Assembly (NCBI RefSeq): GCF_001412595.2
Contig: NZ_CP012640.2
Coordinates: 186,001 to 250,000 of the forward strand
DNA from: Massilia sp. WG5
GTDB taxonomy: Bacteria > Pseudomonadota > Gammaproteobacteria > Burkholderiales > Burkholderiaceae_D
Direction: 5' to 3'
DNA: 64,000 bases
Both the position numbers and the translations under genes were made by a program. Numbering within the stretch: the first letter of the stretch is position 1; the number at the start of each line of letters is the position of its first letter. The notes under the pieces were generated by a model that was not told where the DNA came from, ran no database searches, and saw nothing but the letters and a program-made list of their open reading frames with translations. Below are positions 29,510 through 38,114 of this stretch, one piece after another.

Positions 29510-30127
29510 TCAATCCGTAAATGGATGCGATTGGAAAGCGCTGGCAACGCGTTTTGCGCTACGCTGGTTCTGCCACAGTTTTTCTGCTTTCGACAGGAGA
29601 ACGAGAGCAGTGCATGTCCAGAATATCCAGGAAGCGATCGCTGGAAACATCAGGTCAATTGAGTGACGCCCGATGTAGAGTGCAGAAGCAATTCCGGCCG
29701 ACATCACTATGCATGCTGAAAAAAGATGATTACGGCAAAAAGGAATACGTGACCACGGGGCAAAGCAGAGGGGGACAATCAGTGCAGCAAGAAAGAACGT
29801 TCCTCCATTGACCACGAACACTCCGATCAGATTGCCTATCCCGAAAAGGAATAAAGCGTATCCGATGTCCGGTCCTCGAAAGTCGGGCCGTCCGGAAGGC
29901 CGCAGAGCGTCATCCTCGACCCGTCCAATCCGGTATTTCGACGAATGTCTCAACGAGAGGTAAACAAGTATCGAGCCCAGTACCCCTCCTGCCATTTGCG
30001 CGCGTACGCTCGCATGCATCAGTAGGAACCACATTTCGAGAAGAAGCCAGCCACTGAATGAAAAGACGACGGCAATGAAAGACTTGCTCAGAAGTGAATC
30101 TGTCAGTGCCTGGGTATTTTTGCTCAT
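29510..30127 (-). CDS. Hypothetical polytopic membrane protein
   Basis: The 205-residue protein has about six hydrophobic segments (residues about 15-35, 43-58, 88-105, 108-122, 133-150 and 160-178), joined by short basic loops. No family was recognised. It is upstream of, and in the same direction as, the TadG-like gene, with 70 bases between its stop and the chosen TadG start, so it may belong to the same operon. Its base composition matches the rest of the low-GC segment. Confidence 0.65.
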   Translation of the reverse strand: MSKNTQALTDSLLSKSFIAVVFSFSGWLLLEMWFLLMHASVRAQMAGGVLGSILVYLSLRHSSKYRIGRVEDDALRPSGRPDFRGPDIGYALFLFGIGNLIGVFVVNGGTFFLAALIVPLCFAPWSRIPFCRNHLFSACIVMSAGIASALYIGRHSIDLMFPAIASWIFWTCTALVLLSKAEKLWQNQRSAKRVASAFQSHPFTD

Positions 30128-30526
30128 GAAATCCTCTTGAACGAGGCTAGCGTTACGAAAGTTCCAAAGGAAATTGTTTTAATGATTGTGCAGAGACCAT
30201 CTGGGCCATACGCCGAGTTGTCTCAATTAAAGGTTCTTCAACGCTTGATCAGGATCATTCCTTCTTGCGCGTGTGGGCGTAAGCCCATGTCGTGTTCAGC
30301 GGCTACGCTCTTGCTTTGGCAGGGCGTGGCAACGGGCAGACTGTTCCGTCCAGCTCTTGCTGACTGAAAACGAAGAAACAGGCACCGATGCGAGCCTGAC
30401 TCCATGCTCCGGCTGATCACCGATTGATCACTGATGAAGGGCGAACGTGATGTTCCGGAACCGGGGAACAACAGATCAGCCAAGCGCACAACAGATGACC
30501 GCTTGCATCGTCGTACCCAGCCCCGG
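30128..30526. other. Intergenic region at the right edge of the low-GC segment
   Basis: No gene is supported in these 399 bases. A short hairpin TGGGC-GTAA-GCCCA lies at 30274-30287. Two direct copies of TGATCAC (30414-30420 and 30425-30431) are spaced by one helical turn and could be a protein-binding site. G/C rises again toward the P-type ATPase gene. Confidence 0.4.
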
Positions 30527-33085
30527 TCAGCGCTTGCGCCGATGAACAGCTGGCGGGTCGGCCGCGCGGCGGCGCATTTGCGAGGTCACGGCATCGAACC
30601 AGAGCGTCCCCAGCAGTGCGCTGCCAATGGCGACGGACAGCATCCCGACCGGCGGCAGGGCGAAGGAAAACAGGCGCGCGATCTCCGGCGTGGCGAGAAC
30701 GATGGCGAGCAATCCCGCCGCCAGCAGGGCCATCCAGTTGAAGTAGCGATTGGCGCGCCGCCTGGCTTGCCAAAGGGAGGCGTCCCAGCTGCGGTTCACA
30801 TAGATCAGCCCGATATTCGAGAGAACCAGCACCGTGAAGCTCATGGCGCGGGCGATCTCGTCGGACAGGGTTTCATGGCGGCTCCATGCATACACGGCGC
30901 ACAGCAGCACCAGCAGCCCGCTTCCCTGCAGCAGCCCCCTGGCCAGTACCGCGCGATCGAACAGCCGGTCATCCGGACGGCGCGGCTTGCCGCGCATGGC
31001 ATCCTGTTCCTGCTCCTCTGCTTCGAACACCAGCGAGCAGCTCGGGTCGATGATCAACTGCAAGAACAGGATATGGGCCGGCATCAGCACCAGCGGCCAG
31101 CCGAAAATGACGGGAAGAATGGACAGGCCGACGATGGGTACATGGACGGCGACCACGAACACGATCGCCTTGCGCAGGTTGGCGAAGATGCGCCGGCCAT
31201 AGCGCACCGCCGTGACGAGCGAGGAAAAGTCGTCCTTCAGCAATACCAGGCTGGCCGCCTCGCGTGCGACGTCGGTGCCGCGCGCGCCCATCGCAACCCC
31301 GATGTGGGCCGCTTTCAGGGCCGGCGCATCGTTGACGCCGTCGCCGGTCATGGCGACCACTTCGCCCCTGGCCCTGAACGCGCGCACCAGCCGAAGCTTG
31401 TGCTCCGGTCGTACCCGGCAGAAGATGTCCGTCTGCTCCAGTCGTGTTTCGAGCGCTTCGTCGTCCAGCAAGGCCAGTTCGGGGCCGGTCATGAGCCCGC
31501 CGTTCGCGGACAGTCCCGCCTGGCGCGCGATCGACTGGGCGGTGGCCGGGTGGTCGCCGGTGATCATCACGACGCGGATACCCGCCGCACGGCACTCGGC
31601 GATGGCGGCCGGCACGTCGGCGCGGACCGGGTCCTCCAGCCCCACCAGGCCGAGGAAGCGGAAATCGAAATCGTGCTGGCTTTCCGGCAGCTCGTGCGAT
31701 TCGAACACCGCCCTGGCCACGCCGATGACGCGCAGGCCGCCGGCGGCCATGCGCGCGACCTGTTCCGCGATCCGCCCGTTGTGCGCGGCGTCGAGATGGC
31801 ACAGGTCGGCGATCGCTTCCGGCGCGCCCTTGGCCGCAATCATGCGTTCGCTCATGTCGGGCGATTGCCATACCCGCGACATGGCCAGCATCTGGCGCGA
31901 CAGGGGATAGTCGTCCACCAGTGTCCAGTCGCGGTGCAGATGCTCGGTGTCGGCCAGCAATGCCTGGCCGGCCTCCGTGATGGCCGTTTCCATCGGGTCG
32001 AAGGCGCGGCGGTGGCTGGCCAATACGGCGTACTCCAGCAGGCCATGAAAGGTCTCTGGAAAAAGAGCGTTCCCTGCGTCGGCCACGCTGTATTCCGCGT
32101 CTTCGCACCACAGCTTGCGGACGACCATATGGTTGGTGGTCAGGGTGCCGGTCTTGTCGACGCAGAGCACCGTCGTCGCGCCGAGCAGTTCGACAGCCGG
32201 AATGTTCCTCGCCAACACGTTTTCCCTCGAAAGGCGCCAGGCGCCGAGTCCCAGGAACAGCGTCAGGACGACCGGCAGCTCCTCGGGAATGACCGCCATC
32301 GCCAGGGTGAGCCCCGCCAGCAAGGCACGCAGCCAGTCTCCGCGCAGAAGGCCATAAGCGAGCGCCAGCAAGGCGGCCAGCGCCATGCCGGCCAGGGCCA
32401 CGAACTTGACGATACGACGGGTTTCGGCCTGGATGGGCGTGCTTTCGCTCCCCAGCGCCGCCAGCGACTTGCCGATCTTTCCCAGGGCGCTGAGCTCGCC
32501 GGTCGCGACGACCTCGCCGCGCCCGGTGCCTTGTGTCACCAATGTCCCGGAGAAAACCTCGCTGTCCGTGGCCGCGGCCGGCTCGGGCGCCCCCGCATGC
32601 TTGGCGACCGGCGCCGACTCCCCGGTCAGCATCGATTCGTCGACCATCAGGTTCGACGATTCGCACAAGCGGATATCGGCCGGCACGCGGTCGCCTTCGG
32701 CCAGGAGAACAATGTCGCCGCGCACGAGTTCGCGTCCGGGGATTCTGCGCGCCCGGCCCGAGCGCAGCACCAGCGCTCGCGGGCTGGACAGGTCGCGCAA
32801 GGCATCGAGCGAGCGTTCGGTGCGGCGCTCCTGGACGAAGGTAATGCCCATCACGACAAACACGAAGGCCAGCAGCATCAAGGCTTCCCGCCGGTCGCCC
32901 AGCATCATGTAGATGCCTCCGCAGACCACCAGCAGCAGGAACATCGGCTCGAACACGACCTGGCGTAGCAGGCTCAGCAGACTGCGTGGCCTCGATGCCG
33001 GAAGCTCGTTGGGGCCCTCTTCGCGCAGCCGCCGGCCGGCTTCCTCTTCAGCGAGCCCTGGGGCCTGGCCGGGGGGCGTGCTCAT
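30527..33085 (-). CDS. P2-type cation-transporting ATPase (PEEL-type)
   Basis: An 852-residue P-type ATPase. The actuator loop has LTGESAPV, the phosphorylation site is DKTGTLT, and the hinge is MTGDGVNDAPALK. The M4 ion-binding segment reads VIPEELPVV rather than the PEGL of SERCA-like Ca2+ pumps. The Glu that binds cation is kept. About ten membrane segments are visible, including four C-terminal ones after the hinge. By family it should move Ca2+, Mn2+ or Na+/K+ class ions, not heavy metals, since no CPx motif or N-terminal metal-binding domain is present. It is divergent from the archaeal-type MAT gene across 146 bases. Confidence 0.88.
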   Translation of the reverse strand: MSTPPGQAPGLAEEEAGRRLREEGPNELPASRPRSLLSLLRQVVFEPMFLLLVVCGGIYMMLGDRREALMLLAFVFVVMGITFVQERRTERSLDALRDLSSPRALVLRSGRARRIPGRELVRGDIVLLAEGDRVPADIRLCESSNLMVDESMLTGESAPVAKHAGAPEPAAATDSEVFSGTLVTQGTGRGEVVATGELSALGKIGKSLAALGSESTPIQAETRRIVKFVALAGMALAALLALAYGLLRGDWLRALLAGLTLAMAVIPEELPVVLTLFLGLGAWRLSRENVLARNIPAVELLGATTVLCVDKTGTLTTNHMVVRKLWCEDAEYSVADAGNALFPETFHGLLEYAVLASHRRAFDPMETAITEAGQALLADTEHLHRDWTLVDDYPLSRQMLAMSRVWQSPDMSERMIAAKGAPEAIADLCHLDAAHNGRIAEQVARMAAGGLRVIGVARAVFESHELPESQHDFDFRFLGLVGLEDPVRADVPAAIAECRAAGIRVVMITGDHPATAQSIARQAGLSANGGLMTGPELALLDDEALETRLEQTDIFCRVRPEHKLRLVRAFRARGEVVAMTGDGVNDAPALKAAHIGVAMGARGTDVAREAASLVLLKDDFSSLVTAVRYGRRIFANLRKAIVFVVAVHVPIVGLSILPVIFGWPLVLMPAHILFLQLIIDPSCSLVFEAEEQEQDAMRGKPRRPDDRLFDRAVLARGLLQGSGLLVLLCAVYAWSRHETLSDEIARAMSFTVLVLSNIGLIYVNRSWDASLWQARRRANRYFNWMALLAAGLLAIVLATPEIARLFSFALPPVGMLSVAIGSALLGTLWFDAVTSQMRRRAADPPAVHRRKR

Positions 33086-33231
33086 GCTGCTTGCCGGGCT
33101 GCGTCTGCAAGGCGACTATTTCTATGCATGTCGGCTCCTTCACCTGTCTAATCGGACAGTAGCACTTTGCGTCGCTGAGCCGCGTACGATCGCGGCCGGG
33201 CGGCGGCAAACCGACTTCCGTGGAGGGCAGG

Positions 33232-34407
33232 ATGAAGCTTATCGTTTCCTACAGCGCCGAACCGGTCGGCTCGCATCGGACCGAACTATGCGAACACAAG
33301 GGCGAGGGTCATCCCGACAGCCTGTGCGACAGCGTTGCCGAAGCCGTCAGCCAGGCCCTGTGCGCCGCCTACCTGCGGGCCTATGGCGAGATCCGGCACC
33401 ACAACGTGGACAAGGCCCTGCTGATCGGCGGCCGCAGCCGCCCCCGCTTCGGCGGCGGCGAGGTGGAGGCGCCGATGCGTATCGTGATCGCGGGCTGCGC
33501 GGACCCGCTGCCCGCGCCGGCCGAGGTGTCCGAGCTCGCCAAGACCGCCGCCCGGGCATATCTCCGAAGCGCATTGCGGCATGGGCCGGACCGTTTCGAC
33601 ATCGAGGCGGCGATCCGGGTGGGCGCCCCGCAGCTGCGCAGGACGGTGGTCCACGCCGGCATTCCCCTCGCAAACGACACGTCCTTCGGCGCGGGCCATG
33701 CGCCTTGCTCCAGGCTGGAACAGGCGGTGCTGGACTTCTCCTCGCTGCTGCGCGGCGGCGAATTTCGCCGGGCCTTCCCGGCGGCAGGCGATGATCTCAA
33801 GGTGATGGGCAGGCGCATCGATGGGGAGATCGGCATGACGGTCGCGCTGGCCTTCGTCGACCGCGAGGTCAGAAGCGTGGACGATTACTTTGCGCTGAAA
33901 GCCGCGATGGAGAGCTGGCTGACGGCGCGGCTCGCGGAGCCGTGCTCCGTCCGCATCAATACGCTCGACGCCAGGGACGCGGGCGACGAGAGCGGGATCT
34001 ACCTGACGGTTACCGGCACCAGCGCCGAGCACGCCGACGACGGACAGGTCGGGCGCGGGAACCGGGTCAACGGGCTGATCACGCCGTCGCGGACGATGTC
34101 GCTCGAAGCCGCCGCCGGCAAGAATCCGGTCAGCCATGTCGGCAAGCTCTACAACGTACTGGCACTCGAGATGGCGCGCGCGCTGAGGGTGAACATACCC
34201 GAACTGTGCGAAGTGAGCGTGCAATTGTTGTCGGCGATTGGCGAGCCGGTGGACCGGCCCTTGCTTGTCGGGCTCGGCTGCTGCCTGGAGGAGGGCGTAG
34301 CCTTACCGTTCGACGAACGGCGCCTGCTGCCGGTCGTGCAAGCCCGGCTCGCCGAACTTCCCGTTCTCTCGATGCGTCTTGCCCGGGGCGAGCTGCGCGT
34401 CTTCTGA
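33232..34407 (+). CDS. Archaeal-type S-adenosylmethionine synthetase
   Basis: A 391-residue protein of the archaeal methionine adenosyltransferase family (PF01941), not the ordinary bacterial MetK. From memory it matches the M. jannaschii enzyme at [49 protein letters not shown] and [16 protein letters not shown]. It should make SAM from ATP and methionine. A GGAGG site directly precedes the ATG at 33232. It stands alone, divergent from the P-type ATPase. The housekeeping MetK is expected elsewhere, so this is probably a second, specialised or acquired enzyme. Base composition is like its neighbours, so any transfer is not recent. Confidence 0.92.
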   Translation: MKLIVSYSAEPVGSHRTELCEHKGEGHPDSLCDSVAEAVSQALCAAYLRAYGEIRHHNVDKALLIGGRSRPRFGGGEVEAPMRIVIAGCADPLPAPAEVSELAKTAARAYLRSALRHGPDRFDIEAAIRVGAPQLRRTVVHAGIPLANDTSFGAGHAPCSRLEQAVLDFSSLLRGGEFRRAFPAAGDDLKVMGRRIDGEIGMTVALAFVDREVRSVDDYFALKAAMESWLTARLAEPCSVRINTLDARDAGDESGIYLTVTGTSAEHADDGQVGRGNRVNGLITPSRTMSLEAAAGKNPVSHVGKLYNVLALEMARALRVNIPELCEVSVQLLSAIGEPVDRPLLVGLGCCLEEGVALPFDERRLLPVVQARLAELPVLSMRLARGELRVF

Positions 34408-34413
34408 GCCCTA

Positions 34414-34941
34414 CCTCGCATTGCAGGCCTGCGGCTCCAGCCGGATCCGCCTGGGCGCCCATCGGTAGTCCGCCCACTTGAGGATCTGGACATGCATGCT
34501 GCCGCGATTATTGTCGAAGGCGCCGGGCTGGTCGTTCATCGACAGGCTCAGTTCTCCGGACGCCGCTGGAATGAAGCAGAGCTGCCTTTCGATGAGAAAG
34601 GGGGCGTTCGCGCCGATCCTGCCGATCAGTGCGCCGGTCCGGGAGACCACTTCCGGAACCGTGTTGGGCTCGTCCTTGCCGAATCCTTCCGGCCCATAGA
34701 AGGGCGTCATCGCCTGGATGCCCTGGCCACCGTGGGACCAGAGTCCTTCCGCCCCCACGCAAATGAACTGGCCCGGCCCGACGCTCACGCCGCTGCCCTG
34801 CCACGCCGCATTCGCCTGGACCGTGCGGCATTGGCTCTCGGCCTTGTTTCCGGGCTCCGCCGCGCCGCTCGCGCCGGCAGCCGTGGCCGCCAGCAGGGTG
34901 CACGCCATCGCTGCACGCCTGAATCGGTAGATGGGGTTCAT
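34414..34941 (-). CDS. Secreted protein with a LecA (PA-IL)-like domain
   Basis: The 176-residue protein has a signal peptide (about residues 1-26, ending ASGA-AEPG). The mature part resembles the Pseudomonas galactophilic lectin LecA: VGPGQFICVGAEG matches the N-terminal strands, GALIGRIG matches the central strand, and SLSMNDQPGAFDNNRGSM matches the calcium-loop region. The Asp and the two Asn of that loop are kept, but the residue equal to LecA Thr104 is Ala and the sugar-contacting His50 is not obvious. It may be a calcium-bound carbohydrate-binding or structural domain of altered specificity. The assignment is by eye. The gene is monocistronic and convergent with the MAT gene. Confidence 0.65.
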
Positions 34942-35150
34942 TGGCGAGCCTCCCTGGTTTTGCAGGACGCTCCGATTATGTGCCGGCTTTTCCCATGCCG
35001 GTCGGCGGACATCAATGCATGGCGTCGAACTTTTTTGGGATGCAGGACACGGCGCATATGTATTGATGTGTTAAGCTGCGCGCCCACATGACCATAAAAA
35101 CGGCGCGGTGCGCCATATCCTCGCGACGCCCGGCCTTCAAGGAGCCACTC
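34942..35150. promoter_or_regulatory. Divergent promoter region between lectin-like and hybrid kinase genes
   Basis: The gap holds an inverted repeat ACATCAAT (35009-35016) / ATTGATGT (35062-35069) spaced by 45 bases. Each arm contains an FNR-type half-site (ATCAA or TTGAT), but the spacing rules out a single dimer site. An AAGGAG ribosome-binding site precedes the kinase ATG at 35151. Confidence 0.3.
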
Positions 35151-38114
35151 ATGCACAGTACCCAGTGGCCACCGGGAGGCGGCGAATCAGGCGCATTGAT
35201 GCGGTGCTTCGATTGGGCCGCGACCCCGCTCGGCCCGGTCGGGGAATGGCCGCAGTCCCTGCGTACCCTGGTCGAGCTGGTACTCATCAACCCGGCGCCG
35301 AGCGCACTGCTGTGGGGCGAGACGGGCACCCTCATCTATAACGACGGCTATGCGACGATCTGCGGCGGCAAGCACCCGCAGGTATTCGGCGGCTCCGTGC
35401 GCGACGCCTGGCCGGAAGCCTGGGACTTCAACGGCAAGATGCTGGCAAACTGCCGCGCCGGTCATCCGCAAGTCTTCCAGAATGCCCATTTCGTTCTCGA
35501 ACGCGATGGTCTCATGCGTGATTCCTGGTTCGACCTCTATTATGCGCCCGTCGGCGGCGGCGGCGGGGCGTATGAAGGCGTGATGGCGACCGTCGTCGAG
35601 ATCACCGACCGCGTCCTCGCCGAACAGGCCAACGCGGCGCGGGCCACCGAGTTGCGCAAGCTGAACACGGAACTCGACACGCAGCGGGCACGCCTGGAAA
35701 TCGCCAACCGCCGGCTTGCCGGCGACATGGCCTTCCTGAACAATCTGTTCCAGAGTTCACCCAGCTTCTTTGCGGTGCTGATCGGGCCGGACCACCGTTT
35801 CGAACTGACCAACGCGGCTTACGACGAGCTGATCCAGAAGAGCGACGTGCATGGCAAGCCGGTGCGGGAGGTGCTGCCCGAGATTGCCGAACAGGGATTC
35901 CTCGACCTGCTCGACCGCGTGTACCATAGCGGCGAACCCTTCCACGGACAGAACGTCGAAGTGATGCTGGCCCCTGCCGGCTCGAGCGTCACCGAGCGCC
36001 GTATCCTCGACTTCATGTACCAGCCCCTGAAGAATGCCGACGGGCTCACCTATGGCATCCTGGTCGAAGGCATCGACGTCACCGCCCGCGCGCTCGCCGA
36101 GGAGCGCTTGCGTGTGGCGCAGGAAGCCGGCGGGGTCGGCACTTTCGAATGGTATCCGCTGCGCAAGGAGCTGGTCGTGTCGGACGCCTACCGGAGCCTG
36201 TGGGGCATCGCGCCCGGCGTGCCGGTGACCGATGAGCTGCTGCTGGGCCTGCTCGACGCTTCCTATATGTCGCACAGCGGCGTTCACCGCTATGGACGGG
36301 TCCAGAATCCGCTCGAATACACGGAATTTCCGATACGGCGCGCCGATACGGGCGAACGCCGCTGGCTCGCCCGCCGGGGCCAGCCTGTCGACACCCAGCG
36401 GCAGGCAGAGCCGCGCTATCTCGGCGTTGCGTTCGACATCACCGACCGCAAGGCGGCCGAGCAGGCCTTGCGCGAGCTGAATGAATCGCTCGAACGCACC
36501 GTCAGCAACGAGGTCGCCGAACGCCTCAAGGCCGAAGGCGCCTTGCGCCATGCGCAGAAGATGGAAGCGGTGGGACAACTGGCCAGCGGGATCGCCCACG
36601 ATTTCAACAATGTCCTGCAAGTCATCTCGAGCAACCTCCAGCTTGTCGAGCGCGATTTCGCCGGCTCGGCGCGGCAGCTCGAGCGGGTGTCGCAGGCGCT
36701 GGCGGCGGTGTCGCGCGGCTCCCGCCTGTCGCTGCAGCTGCTGGCTTTCGGGCGCAAGCAGAGCCTGCAGCCTGCGGTGACGCACCTGGGCCGCCTGCTC
36801 GAGGACATCCGGCCGCTTCTCCAGCGTGCGCTGGGCGACGGGATTGTCATGTCCATCGAGTCCGACGCGGAACTGTGGAGCGCGTTTGTCGATCGTAACC
36901 AGTTCGAGAACGCCGTCCTGAATATCGCGATCAACGGACGCGACGCCATGAAAGGCAAGGGACGGCTGCGCATCGCCGCGGGCAACCGGGTCGCGCCCGA
37001 CGGCGGCGAGCGGGTCGTGCTGTCCCTGGCGGACAATGGTTGCGGCATGCCGCCCGAGGTGCTGGCCAAGGTGTTCGATCCCTTCTACACGACCAAGGAA
37101 GCGGGCAAGGGCACTGGACTGGGGATGAGCATGGTCTACGGTTTCGTCAAGCAGAGCGGCGGGCATATCAGGATCGACAGTACGGTCGGCGCGGGCACCA
37201 CGATCGCGATCGAATTGCCGCGCATGGCGGGCGAACACGAAATCCACGGCGCGACGGTCGACTCGCCGGTCGAGCGCGGGCAGGAGACGATCCTCCTTGT
37301 CGAGGACGATCCTTCGATCCGCACGGTGGCCGTCGACATGCTGGCCGGACTGGGCTACCGCATGCTGACCGCCGCCGACGGCGAACAGGCCCTGGATATC
37401 CTGAAGAGCGGGGCCGCGATCGATCTCATGTTCAGCGATATCCTGATGCCCGGCCCGGTGTCCGCGGCGGAACTGGTGCGCCAGGCCGCCGGCCTGGCCC
37501 CGGACATGGCGATCCTACTGACGTCCGGGCATGCCGTCGACAGCGCGCTGCTCGACGACGGCATGCCCAGCGATCTCGCTCTGCTGCCGAAGCCCTACGC
37601 GCTGGCCCAACTGGCGCATGCGATCCGCGCGAGCCTGGGGCCGCGCCTTGCGGGCCGCGTGCAGCCGCCGCAGGCGGCGCCGGCGGACGGCGGGGACGAA
37701 GGCGGGGCGCTGCGCTTTCTCGTCGTCGAAGACGACCCCGAGTCACGCGCCCTCGCGTGCGAGATGATCGAGGCGCTCGGCTGCGAGGCGCAGGGGGTGG
37801 CGTCGGCCGAACAGGCGCTGACCGTGATGGCGTACACCACGGTCGACGTGCTGTTCACCGATTTGCATCTGCCCGGCATGCCCGGCGATGAACTGGCCGC
37901 GCAGGCCTGCCTGCTCAGGCCGTCCGTGCAGGTGGTCTTCGCATCGGGCGAAGGGATGGTCGACCTCGATGCGGCGGCGTGTCCCGCCATGCTGCTGCCC
38001 AAGCCCTACGACCTGCTGCAGCTCCAGCAAACGATCGGCATGCTCGAGCGCGCGCGACACCAGGCCGGCGCGAAGACCGTGCCCGATACAGACTTGTTCT
38101 CACAAATTCAGTAA
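35151..38114 (+). CDS. Hybrid sensor histidine kinase with two C-terminal receiver domains
   Basis: A 987-residue soluble kinase. An N-terminal sensor block beginning FDWAATPLGPVGEWP is followed by two PAS domains (about 190-330 and 330-445), a short coiled coil, and a HisKA domain with AHDFNN (phospho-His about 483). The ATPase domain has NAVLNIAINGRDA, DNGCGM and GTGLGMSMV. Two receiver domains end the protein, with phosphoacceptor Asp at about 763 (FSDILMPG) and 904 (FTDLHLPG). No membrane span was found, so the signal is cytoplasmic. It overlaps the next kinase gene by one base, so both are made together and probably form one phosphorelay. Confidence 0.9.
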   Translation: MHSTQWPPGGGESGALMRCFDWAATPLGPVGEWPQSLRTLVELVLINPAPSALLWGETGTLIYNDGYATICGGKHPQVFGGSVRDAWPEAWDFNGKMLANCRAGHPQVFQNAHFVLERDGLMRDSWFDLYYAPVGGGGGAYEGVMATVVEITDRVLAEQANAARATELRKLNTELDTQRARLEIANRRLAGDMAFLNNLFQSSPSFFAVLIGPDHRFELTNAAYDELIQKSDVHGKPVREVLPEIAEQGFLDLLDRVYHSGEPFHGQNVEVMLAPAGSSVTERRILDFMYQPLKNADGLTYGILVEGIDVTARALAEERLRVAQEAGGVGTFEWYPLRKELVVSDAYRSLWGIAPGVPVTDELLLGLLDASYMSHSGVHRYGRVQNPLEYTEFPIRRADTGERRWLARRGQPVDTQRQAEPRYLGVAFDITDRKAAEQALRELNESLERTVSNEVAERLKAEGALRHAQKMEAVGQLASGIAHDFNNVLQVISSNLQLVERDFAGSARQLERVSQALAAVSRGSRLSLQLLAFGRKQSLQPAVTHLGRLLEDIRPLLQRALGDGIVMSIESDAELWSAFVDRNQFENAVLNIAINGRDAMKGKGRLRIAAGNRVAPDGGERVVLSLADNGCGMPPEVLAKVFDPFYTTKEAGKGTGLGMSMVYGFVKQSGGHIRIDSTVGAGTTIAIELPRMAGEHEIHGATVDSPVERGQETILLVEDDPSIRTVAVDMLAGLGYRMLTAADGEQALDILKSGAAIDLMFSDILMPGPVSAAELVRQAAGLAPDMAILLTSGHAVDSALLDDGMPSDLALLPKPYALAQLAHAIRASLGPRLAGRVQPPQAAPADGGDEGGALRFLVVEDDPESRALACEMIEALGCEAQGVASAEQALTVMAYTTVDVLFTDLHLPGMPGDELAAQACLLRPSVQVVFASGEGMVDLDAAACPAMLLPKPYDLLQLQQTIGMLERARHQAGAKTVPDTDLFSQIQ

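Noticed and set aside
30414..30438. TTGAT-like sequence near the low-GC border as an FNR site
   Set aside because: The second half reads GATGA rather than ATCAA; it is better described as a repeated TGATCAC.
25862..30526. Integrase-type genomic island with att sites at tRNA-Val
   Set aside because: No integrase gene and no repeat of the tRNA 3' end were seen by eye; only composition supports transfer.
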